A stretch of 64,000 bases of DNA from Streptomyces mutabilis (GCF_014649815.1 NZ_BMTT01000005.1:186001-250000), one strand, 5' to 3'. Shown: positions 18,893 through 27,701, counted from the stretch's first letter. Translations and numbers: made by a program. Notes: generated from the sequence alone by a model not told the origin.

Positions 18893-19359
18893 GTGGCCGA
18901 GGATTCCGGGGCGGTCGGCGGGTGTCAGGCGTGCGATCCGACGTCGGGGAGGGCGTCGTTGCCGGGCGGCGCCGTACTGCGCACCGGGGCATGGACGGTG
19001 GAACACTGCGTCGGGCCGCTCGGTCCGGGCACCCTCGTGGTCAAGCCCGTTCGGCACGTGGTGCATGTCGCGGACCTGACGACGGAGGAGTCCAGCGAGC
19101 TGGGACCTCTGCTCCAGAAGGTCAGCGCCGCCGTCACGGAGGTGATGAGCCCGGAGCAGTGTACGTGTGCCTGTGGTCGCACGCCGGCGGAACGCCGGGC
19201 CACATCCACTTCGTCGTGCAGCCCGTCGGGAGAGCGGACATGGCCCGGTTTGACGCCTTCGGCCCCGCGCTGCAGGTGGCCATGGGGGAGGCAGGGTGCT
19301 TCCCGGACGTGGGGGAGGTGGGGCGCGTGTGCGACCGGATGAGGGAGGTGCTCGGCTGA
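18893..19359 (+). pseudogene. HIT family protein gene with a frameshift
   Basis: The reading frame from the GTG at 18893 (ribosome site GAGGAGGGGAG) encodes the first half of a HIT protein: a CQACD start, then LGPGTLVVKPVRHVVHVADLTTEES. At about 19158-19160 the similarity jumps to the next frame, which continues VYVCLWSHAGGTPGHIHFVVQPVGRADM. The GHIHFV segment is the histidine-triad region, and this frame ends at 19359. One missing base (CAGTGTAC instead of CAGGTGTAC) explains it. HIT proteins are nucleotide hydrolases or transferases. Either this copy is a recent pseudogene or the base is a sequencing error. Confidence 0.75.
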
Positions 19360-19393
19360 TCGCTCCGCCGGACTCGGTGTGCCGGACGGGCCG

Positions 19394-19915
19394 TCAGCCG
19401 GTCCGCGTGTCCGCGTCGCCGAGCAGTCTGTAGTGCCGTACCGCGGCGGACCCTCGTGGCGTCACCTCGGGCCACAGGCAGTCGAGGACGGAGGCGGACG
19501 GCGGGAAGAGCGCGGAGGGCAACGCCGGGCGGGCGAACCACTCCCAGCGCACGATCTTGTCCGGCTCGGTGACCCGGGGCGTGCCCGTCGCCTCTTCGGT
19601 GACGGCCGCCGCCGTCACGCGGGTCAGCCCGCCCAGGCCGTCGACGAGGACCGCCAGTACCCGTACGTCGGCAGCGGCCGCCACGAGCCCGGTCTCCTCC
19701 GACAGTTCCCGGGCGGCGGCCGTCTCGAAATCCTCACCGGCGTCGACCTTGCCACCCGGGAGTTCCCAGCGGCCGTCATGGCCGAGGCCGAGCAGGACCC
19801 GGCCCGCGGGATCGAGGACGGCGAGGCCGACACCGGTGAGGCTGTGGGAGGCGGGGCGGGCACGTTCGGGGCGCTCGGCGCCGGGGCTGCGAGAGTTCAC
19901 CCGGCCATTCCACAC
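19394..19915 (-). CDS. NUDIX hydrolase
   Basis: A 173-residue protein with a complete Nudix box, GGKVDAGEDFETAAARELSEET (written here in one piece of the G-x5-E-x7-R-E-U-x-E-E pattern), at about residues 58-79. It is preceded by the fold's first strand GVGLAVLDPAGRVLLGLGHDGRWELP. Such enzymes remove nucleoside diphosphate-linked moieties; MutT/ADP-ribose types cannot be told apart here. The first 30 residues are Arg/Pro-rich, so translation may start at the GTG near 19900 instead of 19915. It converges with the HIT gene. Confidence 0.85.
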   Translation of the reverse strand: MWNGRVNSRSPGAERPERARPASHSLTGVGLAVLDPAGRVLLGLGHDGRWELPGGKVDAGEDFETAAARELSEETGLVAAAADVRVLAVLVDGLGGLTRVTAAAVTEEATGTPRVTEPDKIVRWEWFARPALPSALFPPSASVLDCLWPEVTPRGSAAVRHYRLLGDADTRTG

Positions 19916-19993
19916 CGTCGCGGCCGTCCGGAGCCAACGCGGCAGACGTGCGTGCCGGACCCCGCGTCTGCGGCATGGTCCGAACGACAGCCC

Positions 19994-22063
19994 TCAGAGC
20001 AGGTCGCGTGGCACCGTCTCGTTCCAGGTGCGTGAGAACACCCGTCGGCCGCCTTCGTAGCCGTCCAGTGTGGCGTCGACGAAGAACCGGCCCTCGTCGC
20101 AGGTGAGACGGGTGTGGGTGACCACGCGCACGTCCCAGTCGGCGCGGCGGAAGTCCATGGTCCACGTGGACTCGCCGCTCACGGACGTGAAGTCCTCGGC
20201 GACCGAGGCGTAGCGTTCGTGCGCGCGACGGCCGACGTCCAGGCCGATCTCCTCGAAGCGGACCGTGCCCCGGTCCTTCACCGTTTCCAGCTCGGAGTGG
20301 TAACCGACCAGATCCCGCTTCACGTCCCACCGTTCCTCCGGCGGCGTGATGGTCGTGGTGGCGATGGGCGGGGTGCCCTCCGGCTCGCCGAACGGCACCG
20401 TCGGCGTGGCGTCGGCCTTCTCCGGGGGACGGACCGGGAGGGTCAGCGAGCTGGAGTGCTGGTGGATGCCGAGCATCGCCGGCTCGGGCGGCGGCCAGGC
20501 CAGCGGCCAGTACGAGGTGGACAGGGAGAGCCGGATGCGGTGGCCGGGCGGGAAGCTCTGCGCCACCCCGTTGAGGTGGACCGTGGCCCGGTAGCGATGG
20601 CCGGGCACGAGTGGCTCGGGCCGTTCGGCGCTCTCCAGCCGGGTGAGGTTGAGCAGGCCGTAGGTGACCCGGGTGGCGGCCCCGTCCGGGCGAACGTCCG
20701 ACAGGCGCGCGGCCACCATGGCGACCGGCTGGTCGACCGTCAGATCGAGGTCGACGGTCGGTGAACCGAGGATCTCCACGCGCTCGGTCAGCGGTTCGGT
20801 CTCGAAGACGAGTGAGCCCCCGTCCTCCTCACGCTGGTCGTAGGGCAGGTCCGGCGGTGCGTTGTAGGAGGCCCACTTGCCCGCGAACTGTCCGACGGAC
20901 AACGGGGACCGCACGGTCAGGACGTCCGCCTCATCGGCTTCCGTGCCACCCGTGTCCCCCTCGCCCGGCGCGACCGCCTCGATCTCGCGGGAGGATCCGA
21001 TCCGCCGCTCGGTGAGCGGGTGCGTGACCTGGCGGACGTGCGGGGACGGCCACTCGGGTTCCGCCACCCAGCGCCCCGGCCGCTCCTCGTAGGAGGTGGA
21101 CGGCGGGACGCTGTCCTGCATCCACGTCCGCAGCATCGGGCCGTCCATCACGCCGTTGTCGATGCCCTTGAGCCAGTGGTCCCACCAGCGCACGACCTCC
21201 TGGAGGTAGCCGATGGCGGGACCCGGTTCGCCGAGGTGGGGGAACTTGTGCGACCAGGGGCCGATGAGCCCCTTGCGGGGCACGTCCAGGTGGGCGAGCA
21301 GCCTGGTCACGGCGTTGGAGTAGCCGTCCGCCCAGCCGCTGGAGGCGAGTACCGGGCAGCGTACGTCCGCGTAGTTCTCGGCGACCGAGGCGTGCCGCCA
21401 GTAGTCGTCGAGGCGCTGGTGGCGCAGCCACTCCACGACCCATGGGCGTGCGTGTTCGAGCCGTTCGTGCCACATGTCGCGCCAGCTGTCGCCGACCACC
21501 GCCGGATCCGGGGGGCAGGTGGCGTAGGCGAACATCGTGCCCGCCTCGGCCAGGTTGTCCGACAGCATGGCGCCGCCCATGTAGTGCATGTCGTCGGCGT
21601 GCCGGTCGTCGGTGAAGGAGGCGATGACGACGGCCTTCAGACTCGGCGGCCGCCGCGCCGCGACCTGGAGGGCCGCGAACGCCCCCCACGACAGACCCAT
21701 CATCCCCGTCGAGCCGTCGCACCAGGGCTGGTCGGCGAGCCAGGCCAGCACCTCCTCGGCGTCCCGCTGCTCGATCTCCAGGTACTCGTCGCGCAGCACC
21801 CCCTCCGACTCGCCGGTGCCCCGCAGGTCGACGCGGACACAGGCGTAACCGTGCCCGGCGATGTAGGGGTGGTGGACGGAGTCGCGTTCGGCGGTGAGGT
21901 CCCGCTTGCGGTACGGGATGTACTCCAGGACCGCGGGGACGGGCTCGTGGTCCGACGACGTGGGCCGCCAGACGCGCGCCGACAGACGGACGCCGTCCGA
22001 CATGGGGATGACGACGTGTTCCTCTTCCTTCGTCGTGTACGGCAGGTGCGTCACGTGTCGCAT
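19994..22063 (-). CDS. CocE/NonD family hydrolase (X-Pro dipeptidyl-peptidase S15-like)
   Basis: A 689-residue serine hydrolase. The alpha/beta-hydrolase part has the entry strand VRVDLRGTGESEG, the nucleophile in GLSWGAF (GxSxG, about residue 147), the aspartate in SGWADGYSNAV and the histidine in GPWSHKFPH. A cap and a C-terminal jelly-roll domain (YRATVHLNGVAQSFPPGHRIRLSLSTSYWP) match the CocE/X-Pro peptidase family. These cut acyl esters or peptide/amide bonds; the substrate is unknown. There is no signal peptide. It starts 12 bases after the ATP-grasp gene, so the two are co-transcribed. A paralogue with the same layout lies at 44599-46605. Confidence 0.88.
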   Translation of the reverse strand: MRHVTHLPYTTKEEEHVVIPMSDGVRLSARVWRPTSSDHEPVPAVLEYIPYRKRDLTAERDSVHHPYIAGHGYACVRVDLRGTGESEGVLRDEYLEIEQRDAEEVLAWLADQPWCDGSTGMMGLSWGAFAALQVAARRPPSLKAVVIASFTDDRHADDMHYMGGAMLSDNLAEAGTMFAYATCPPDPAVVGDSWRDMWHERLEHARPWVVEWLRHQRLDDYWRHASVAENYADVRCPVLASSGWADGYSNAVTRLLAHLDVPRKGLIGPWSHKFPHLGEPGPAIGYLQEVVRWWDHWLKGIDNGVMDGPMLRTWMQDSVPPSTSYEERPGRWVAEPEWPSPHVRQVTHPLTERRIGSSREIEAVAPGEGDTGGTEADEADVLTVRSPLSVGQFAGKWASYNAPPDLPYDQREEDGGSLVFETEPLTERVEILGSPTVDLDLTVDQPVAMVAARLSDVRPDGAATRVTYGLLNLTRLESAERPEPLVPGHRYRATVHLNGVAQSFPPGHRIRLSLSTSYWPLAWPPPEPAMLGIHQHSSSLTLPVRPPEKADATPTVPFGEPEGTPPIATTTITPPEERWDVKRDLVGYHSELETVKDRGTVRFEEIGLDVGRRAHERYASVAEDFTSVSGESTWTMDFRRADWDVRVVTHTRLTCDEGRFFVDATLDGYEGGRRVFSRTWNETVPRDLL

Positions 22064-22075
22064 GGTCGGCGCTCC

Positions 22076-23380
22076 TCAACCCCGCGCTTCTTCCGGCGGC
22101 TCGTCGAAGGTGAGGCCCAGGGCAGCGACGCACTGGTCGTACTTCCTGCGCAGGTCCTCCTCGTCGTCGCCACCGGTGTAGATGTGCGCGAGTTCGTAGC
22201 TGTAACTGTCCTGCTGGGAAAGGTCGGAGAGGCGCCGGCCCGGCTCGGGCAGGACCTCGATCCGCACGCCCGGTATCTCGCGTTCGATGCGGGCGACGTC
22301 CTCGGCGGAGGGCACGTGCCGCACCACACCGTCCGTGAACCACCGGTAGTACCACTTAGCCGCCATCGCGTACGGGCCCTTCCGGTGCGGCATGCGCGGG
22401 TCCTCCCCGAGGGCGAGGGCGAGCATGGCGTGGTGGTTGGGGACGCCGTCCACGTACCGGAACAGCTCGGCGTGGGACTGCGAGTGGCGCGGGTTGATCT
22501 CCAGCAGGCTGATGTCCTGGCTGCCCGGGTCGTAGAAGTACTCCACGCTGAACGTGGCGTTGTCGAAGCCGATCCGGCGCATCACCCGCTCGGTGACGTC
22601 GTGCAGTCGCGCGACGACCTGCGGGGGCAGCATGGAGGGGTACTGGTGGCGCAGGAAGCACGGTGAGTCCGGGTAGTCGATGGAGTCGAGCGTGCCGTAG
22701 ACGGTCACCTCGCCGTCGTGCACGTAACCCTCCACCGCGACCTGCACACCCGACAACGACTCCTCGGCGAGACACACCCGGCCGCCGACGCCGTCCATCT
22801 CCGGCGGAAGGTCGACGCGGTCGAGGATGTGCTCGAAGGGGCGGCCGATACGGGAGATGCCCTCGCGTATCTCCGCGACGGCCTTGCGGAACTCCTCCTC
22901 GTCCCCGACCCCGAAGGCGAGCTCGGACGAGTAGGACAACGCGGGCTTGAGCCACATCGGAAACCGCACGCCGTCCGGGGGCCGGGGCGGGTCCGCCTTC
23001 AGGTCCACGCGCCCGAAGCGCGGGTGCCGGTCCGTCACCTCCCGCTGCTCCAGCCGGCTCCAGTACTTGTGCTCGCACTTGACGATCGACTCGAGGCTCG
23101 TGGTCCGGGTGCCGTACCGCTCGCCCAGGATCGGGACGAGGGTGCTGACCGGGAAGTCCCAGTAACCGACGATCGCGTCGATGCTTCCGTCGAAAGCGTC
23201 CAGCACCTCCTCCGCCTTCTTGATCACCGCCGGCAGGCGCACCTCCCCGCCCTGCAGTTCCTCGACCGTCAACAGGCCGTGGAAGCGCAGCGACTCGGCC
23301 CCAGGCACGGCCTCGAGCGCCGGAAGGTTGGCCTCGTCGAGACCGACCACGAAGACGTTCTTGACATTGTCGTCAGACAC
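22076..23380 (-). CDS. ATP-grasp domain protein (carboxylate-amine ligase type)
   Basis: A 434-residue ATP-grasp enzyme. It has the N-terminal Rossmann-like part (VFVVGLDEANLPAL), the central lysine in KCEHKYWSRLEQ and the second ATP lysine in PMWLKPALSYSS. VAVEGYVHDGEVTVYG belongs to the grasp, and the metal-binding end is SLLEINPRHSQSHAELF. ATP-grasp ligases form peptide or amide bonds through acyl phosphates. No peptide-synthetase partner is present. Start GTG 23380 follows GAAAGGAGAACT. Being first in an operon with a CocE-type hydrolase suggests synthesis and cleavage of the same amide or ester (inference). Confidence 0.85.
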   Translation of the reverse strand: MSDDNVKNVFVVGLDEANLPALEAVPGAESLRFHGLLTVEELQGGEVRLPAVIKKAEEVLDAFDGSIDAIVGYWDFPVSTLVPILGERYGTRTTSLESIVKCEHKYWSRLEQREVTDRHPRFGRVDLKADPPRPPDGVRFPMWLKPALSYSSELAFGVGDEEEFRKAVAEIREGISRIGRPFEHILDRVDLPPEMDGVGGRVCLAEESLSGVQVAVEGYVHDGEVTVYGTLDSIDYPDSPCFLRHQYPSMLPPQVVARLHDVTERVMRRIGFDNATFSVEYFYDPGSQDISLLEINPRHSQSHAELFRYVDGVPNHHAMLALALGEDPRMPHRKGPYAMAAKWYYRWFTDGVVRHVPSAEDVARIEREIPGVRIEVLPEPGRRLSDLSQQDSYSYELAHIYTGGDDEEDLRRKYDQCVAALGLTFDEPPEEARG

Positions 23381-23507
23381 AGTTCTCCTTTCTCCTGCCA
23401 AGATCGACGGGGTACCCCGGTGCGGCGCGGGCAACCCCCTGGGCACGGCTGCGAGAGTGGCGACGACGGGGTCCACCGGCAGGTCCCACGACTGGGCGGG
23501 CAAGCCG

Positions 23508-24860
23508 TCACGGCCAGATGGCGCGGAAGAGGTCGACGGAGGCGTGCACGTCGGTGAGGTCCTCGACGGCGCGGAGGTTGTCGCACAGGGCGTCCAGGAC
23601 CGAATCCTCACCGGTGACGCGTGGGGCGCCTACCGCGATGCCGAAGACGCGGAAACCGAGGCGGTGCTTGGCGCCGTTCCAGCTGCGCATCCACTCCTCG
23701 GTGACACCGCAGTCGTCGCCGGTCAGCATCACGATGTCGCCGCGAGCGCGGGCTAAGTCGTTGAACTCCTCTTCCAGGAGTTCGGCGGCCGCCGTGAGCG
23801 GCCTCTGGTAGCTGGTGCCGCCGCCCCAGGAAGGACTCCGCGAAGTCGAGCACCCCGGTGACGCCGGCGGGCCGGTCCGCCGGGAAGCGGAAGCCCCGGA
23901 GCTTGTCGGCCGCCGCGAACAGGATGCCCACGAAGTCGCGCCCCGCGTGGCGGGCCTGGTCCAGCAGCGCCAGGGCGCAGGATTTGGCCCACGCGTCCCG
24001 GGTGATGCCGCCGGGCCCCGCCTCGTACATGGAGTGCGAGTGTCCACGCAGGCGATGACGGCACCCCGGCCGGTGGCCTGCTCGCCCTGGCTGTCGTAGA
24101 GCATCAGCTCACCGGCGGCATAACGCGCGGCGAACACCGCACGCAGTTCGGGCACCCCGAGGGCCGCCAGCTCGGAGGGGATGACGAGGGAGAGGTCGTC
24201 GCCGAGCGTGACGCCGATCAGTTCCCCGGTGGCGTTCTCCACCCTGCGGGCGCGCTCACCGTCGGCCATCTGCCGGAAGCGGCCGATCAGCTCGGCCCTC
24301 TGCGCGAGCCGTCCGGTGCGCAACCGCTCGGCGAGCCGGGCACGTTGCTCGAAGGGCATCCGTTCCAGCTCTCCGGTCCGACACCTCACGCCCGCATCAG
24401 GGCCGTCTCGTTCCGCGCGCCCCGGGCGGCCTGCGCCACCCCGAGCGCCTGGGCGGCGCTGCGGGCGTCCTCGTGCGCCACGTCCTCGGCGTGCTCGGCG
24501 GCTTCTGCCGCCCGGCGTACGGCATCCGAGGTCGGTGCCGGTCCGGTGTCGTCCTCGTGGGTTTCGTGGGCGGCCTGCCGGAGAGCGTCGGCCACGGTGG
24601 CGGCGGCGTCCTCCGCGCCCCGCAGACTCCGTCGCGCCGGCTCGGCCTGCTCCTGGGCGCCGGTGGAGTCCTCCATGGCGGCGGCGTACGGGTCGCCGGC
24701 CGTCTCCCGGTGCAGCCCCGCGAACTCGGGTGAGTCCGTCAGGGAGGTGATGATCTGGTGGTTGACCAGCCGGGAGGGGTCCATCTCCGCCCGTGGCCGC
24801 AAGCGGGGGCGTGCCTTGTAGGCGGCCCAGAAGGCGTCAGCCAGGAGGTCGGTGGCGTGG
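23508..24860 (-). pseudogene. viaA: decayed ViaA-like VWA domain protein
   Basis: Pieces in two frames together match actinobacterial ViaA/CoxE-type VWA proteins. They run from [21 protein letters not shown] and [16 protein letters not shown], through GELERMPFEQRARLAERL and TLGDDLSLVIPSELAALGV, to a VWA domain ending NLRAVEDLTDVHASVDLF. Lesions read by eye: a TGA where a tryptophan is expected (24386-24388), a lost base just after it, a lost base at about 24041 in the MIDAS motif (DxSxS; another frame gives the SHSM continuation as MYEAGPGGITRDAWAK), and an extra G near 23825 that restores the frame at GGGTSYQRPL. An intact ViaA works as cofactor of the MoxR-type ATPase RavA. Confidence 0.8.
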
Positions 24861-25011
24861 CCGTGCAGTTCGTCCAGTTCCCACAGCACGTGCGTCAGCA
24901 CCGACAGGTCGGTGTCGGCGACGGCGGTACGGCCGTCGAGGTACGCGGAGGCCTGGAGCAGGCGCACGGCCTGCCGCCAGCGGCGGTCCGAGGCGACGAG
25001 TTCCGAAGTGA
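24861..25011 (-). pseudogene. ravA: remnant of a RavA/MoxR-type AAA+ ATPase (C-terminal end only)
   Basis: The frame reads [22 protein letters not shown], then [15 protein letters not shown]. This is the signature sequence after the AAA+ core of RavA-type ATPases (compare SDRRW..A.RLLQASAF..GR in E. coli RavA). No Walker A, Walker B or sensor motif is found upstream on this strand; an ArsR gene occupies that space. The ATPase domain has therefore been deleted. The remnant runs straight into the ViaA-like sequence in the same order as an intact ravA-viaA operon. Confidence 0.75.
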
Positions 25012-25338
25012 GACTCCTTCACCTCGGGCCGGCCCGGGCGCGCGGTCGAGTGTGGGGGGTGACCGCACGTCAGGGACGGCCTCTCGTGAGTGGGGGGCGA
25101 GAGACGCGAAGGTGACGCGCACACGCCGTCCGTACACCGCGGAGCCGGTCCTGACAGGGCTCAACTCCGCAAGCGGAGCGGCGAGTTCCTTGGAGTGGAC
25201 CATACAAGCGATCGGCATGAGCGTGTCAAGGGTGCGCCGAGCACCGCGCGCTGAAGCCTGAGGTGGCCAAGGTGACGCCCCACCCCCGGGTCGGCCGGGA
25301 ATGGCCGCGGTCGAGCGGGTGCGGAGGTTCGACTTGAT

Positions 25339-25358
25339 AGGCAAGCAAACACTTGCCT
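25339..25358. promoter_or_regulatory. inverted repeat upstream of the ArsR-type gene
   Basis: AGGCAAG-N6-CTTGCCT is a perfect 7-base-arm inverted repeat, 11 bases before the GTG start at 25370. It is the right size for an ArsR-family dimer and would allow autorepression. A leaderless or very short leader is implied because no spaced ribosome site is visible. Confidence 0.55.
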
Positions 25359-25369
25359 GTTCTGAAGGC

Positions 25370-25672
25370 GTGGCCGACGACGTTTTCAAAGCGCTGGCCG
25401 ATCCCACGCGCCGCACCATCCTCGACGAGCTCACGGAGAAGTCCGGGCAGACCCTGTTCGAGATCTGCTCACGGCTGAGCGTGAAGCATCGTCTCGGCAT
25501 CTCTCGTCAGGCGGTCTCCCAGCACCTCGCGGTGCTGGAAGGCGCCGGGCTCGTCGAGACCAGGCGGGAGGGTCGCTACAAGTTCCACGACCTGAACACG
25601 GCCCCGCTCCGGCGGATCAGCGAGCGGTGGCTCGCGGCCGGCGCGTCCGAACCGGAAGAAGGCACCCTGTGA
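25370..25672 (+). CDS. ArsR family winged-helix regulator
   Basis: A 100-residue protein. It opens VADDVFKALADPTRRTILDEL, the classical ArsR first helices, then GISRQAVSQHLAVLEGAGLVETRREGRYKFHDLN (recognition helix and wing). No metal-binding Cys pair (ELCVCDL) is present, so it is of the non-metal subgroup often paired with SRPBCC or VOC genes. Start GTG 25370 lies behind GAAGG with only 2 bases of spacing. The stop overlaps the next start by 4 bases (GTGA), so it controls and is coupled to the VOC gene. Confidence 0.85.
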   Translation: MADDVFKALADPTRRTILDELTEKSGQTLFEICSRLSVKHRLGISRQAVSQHLAVLEGAGLVETRREGRYKFHDLNTAPLRRISERWLAAGASEPEEGTL

Positions 25673-26058
25673 AGATCCACATGACCAGCGTCTTCGTCGA
25701 CGACCAGGCCGCGGCCCTGCGCTTCTACACCGAAATCCTCGGCTTCGTGAAGAAGCACGATGTCCCCGTGGGGGAGGCGGACCGGTGGCTGACCGTCGTC
25801 TCGCCCGAGGAGCCGGGCGGTACGGAACTCCTTCTGGAGCCCGTCGGCCACCCCGCCGCCCGGACCTACCGCGACGCACTCGTCGCGGACGGCATCCCCC
25901 TCGCCCGGTTCGCCGTCGGCGACGTCAAGGCGGAGTACGAGCGTCTGCGCGGTCACGGCGTCCGCTTCACCCAGGAGCCCTTGGAGATGGGCCCGGTCGT
26001 CACGGCAGTCTTCGACGACACCTGCGGCAACCTGATCCAGATCGCGACTGAGGCGTAG
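25669..26058 (+). CDS. VOC family (glyoxalase/bleomycin-resistance fold) protein
   Basis: A 129-residue single VOC module-pair protein. It opens with the MTSVFVDDQAAALRFYTEILGF strand-helix, has a central TELLLEP strand, and its second half is EYERLRGHGVRFTQEP and VTAVFDDTCGNLIQIA with the metal-type Glu position changed to Gln near the end. The family includes glyoxalases, dioxygenases and drug-binding proteins; no substrate can be named. It is translationally coupled to the ArsR regulator. Confidence 0.85.
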   Translation: MKIHMTSVFVDDQAAALRFYTEILGFVKKHDVPVGEADRWLTVVSPEEPGGTELLLEPVGHPAARTYRDALVADGIPLARFAVGDVKAEYERLRGHGVRFTQEPLEMGPVVTAVFDDTCGNLIQIATEA

Positions 26059-26093
26059 CGGACGGTCTCCGCCGGTGGTGGTGCGAGGGGGTG

Positions 26094-26122
26094 TTGACAA
26101 TCCAGGCTAATGAGATTAGCTT
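26094..26122 (+). promoter_or_regulatory. sigma-70-type promoter of the hydrolase-TetR operon
   Basis: TTGACA at 26094-26099, a 17-base spacer and TAGCTT at 26117-26122 form a good housekeeping (HrdB-type) promoter 40 bases before the hydrolase ATG. Confidence 0.7.
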
Positions 26123-26141
26123 TCGGCTAATCCAGTTAGCC
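26106..26141. promoter_or_regulatory. paired TetR-type operators
   Basis: GCTAAT-GAG-ATTAGC (26106-26120) and GGCTAA-N5-TTAGCC (26125-26141) are two related palindromes, 20 bases apart centre to centre. The first overlaps the -10 box and the second covers the start of transcription. This is expected for autoregulation by the TetR protein encoded second in the operon. Confidence 0.65.
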
Positions 26142-26161
26142 AACTGTTTCCGGAGGCGTCC

Positions 26162-26998
26162 ATGACCGAGTACCTTCCTGTCGGCGGCGGGAAAATCGCG
26201 TACGAGGTGGCGGGCTCCGGCCCCCTGATCGTTCTCGCCCACGGGATGGGCGACAGCCGTGCCGCGTACCGTGCCGTCGTCCCGGGCCTGGTGGCGGCGG
26301 GATACCGGGTGGCCTCGGTCGACCTGCGCGGCTGTGGCGAGTCCAGCGTCGACTGGCCGGCCTGGAGCCGCACCGACATCGCCGGTGACCTGCTGGCCGT
26401 GATCCGTCATCTGGGCGGCCCGGCCGTGCTCGTCGGCCACTCGGTCTCCGGCGGCGCCGCCACCGTCGCCGCGGCGCAGGAGCCCTCGCTCGTCACCGCG
26501 GTCGTCGAACTGGCCCCGTTCACCCGCAAGCAGTCGGTCGGCCTCGGTGACTTGAAGGTCAAGCGCTTCCGGCAGGGCATGCTGCGGCTGCTCGGCGTGG
26601 GCGTCCTCGGCAGCCTGCCGCTCTGGCGCTCGTACCTCGATGTGGCCTACCCGGGTGTGAAGCCGGACGGCTGGACCGAGCGGCTCGCCCGCATCGAGTC
26701 CGTGCTGCGCGAGCCGGGCCGGATGAAGGCCATGCAGAGCATGGGGCGCAGCGCCCCGACAGACGCCGGCGCCCAGCTCGGTAAGGTCCGCTGCCCGGTC
26801 CTGGTCGTCATGGGCACGCTCGACCCCGACTGGGCCGACCCGCACGCCGAGGGCTCGGCGATCGTCGACGCCCTGCCGTCCGGCCTCGGTCGTCTCGAAA
26901 TGATCGAGGGTGCCGGGCACTACCCGCACGACCAGTACCCCGACCGGGTGGTCTCCCTCGTGCTCGCCTTCCTCCGTGCGGACGCCGCCCGTGCCTAG
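26162..26998 (+). CDS. alpha/beta hydrolase
   Basis: A 278-residue alpha/beta-hydrolase. The oxyanion region is VLAHGMGDSRAAY, the nucleophile is in LVGHSVSGGAA (about residue 99), and DLRGCGESSVD is the usual strand-4 loop. The acid is in VVMGTLDPDWADP and the base in IEGAGHYPHDQYPD (about 258). Such enzymes hydrolyse esters, lactones or epoxides. GGAGG lies 7 bases before the ATG. The stop codon lies inside the next gene, and both share a TetR-type double operator, so the substrate is probably also the regulator's ligand. Confidence 0.88.
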   Translation: MTEYLPVGGGKIAYEVAGSGPLIVLAHGMGDSRAAYRAVVPGLVAAGYRVASVDLRGCGESSVDWPAWSRTDIAGDLLAVIRHLGGPAVLVGHSVSGGAATVAAAQEPSLVTAVVELAPFTRKQSVGLGDLKVKRFRQGMLRLLGVGVLGSLPLWRSYLDVAYPGVKPDGWTERLARIESVLREPGRMKAMQSMGRSAPTDAGAQLGKVRCPVLVVMGTLDPDWADPHAEGSAIVDALPSGLGRLEMIEGAGHYPHDQYPDRVVSLVLAFLRADAARA

Positions 26999-27554
26999 GG
27001 CCGGCCTGGATCCGGCGGCCGTGGTCGCGGCCGGTGCCGCTCTCGCCGACGAGGTGGGTCTGGCCAACCTGACGATGGGTTCGCTGGCGGAGCGGGTCGG
27101 CGTCCGTGCCCCGTCGCTGTACAAGCACGTGGGCGGCCAGGAAGACCTCAATCGGCGCATCGCCGTCCTCGCGCTGAACGAGGTCGCCGACGCCGTCGGC
27201 GGAGCCGTCCAGGGATGCGCGGGTCGAGACGCCCTGGCGGCCGCGGCCCGAGCGTTCCGCGCCTTCGTGCTGGAGCACCCCGGCCGGTACGCCGCCACGA
27301 TCGGACAGGAGCCGTCCGACCCCGAGGACCCGTTGGCCGTCGCCGGCCGACGACTCCTCGACGCGTTCATGGCGGTCCTGTGGGGCTACGAGATCGACCC
27401 GGCCGACGTGGATCACGCGCTGCGCATGCTCCGCAGTCTGTGCCACGGCTTCGCCACGCTGCAGGTGGCCAACGGCTTCCAATGGAGCGCGGACATCGAC
27501 GAAAGCTTCGAGTGGCTGATCGCCTTCGCCGACCGGGGTTTGCGAGCCCTGTGA
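26991..27554 (+). CDS. TetR family regulator (WHG C-terminal type)
   Basis: A 187-residue TetR protein. Its helix-turn-helix is LANLTMGSLAERVGVRAPSLYKHVGGQEDLNRRIA. The C-terminal domain ends HALRMLRSLCHGFATLQVANGFQW, typical of the WHG ligand-binding domain. The GTG start at 26991 overlaps the hydrolase stop by 8 bases. It probably represses its own operon through the palindromes at 26106-26141. Confidence 0.87.
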   Translation: MPRAGLDPAAVVAAGAALADEVGLANLTMGSLAERVGVRAPSLYKHVGGQEDLNRRIAVLALNEVADAVGGAVQGCAGRDALAAAARAFRAFVLEHPGRYAATIGQEPSDPEDPLAVAGRRLLDAFMAVLWGYEIDPADVDHALRMLRSLCHGFATLQVANGFQWSADIDESFEWLIAFADRGLRAL

Positions 27555-27701
27555 GTGGCTTTCCTGCGCTGCGTTGCAACGGCGTAAGGCAAGATTTGTT
27601 GCGTTAAGCAGTAATCATTGCAACAGTTCAGCGGTTGCTGCCTGCTGCTTTGGCCGATCCCCGCAATAAATGAGTTGCCCACACCATGAAATGCAACGTA
27701 G

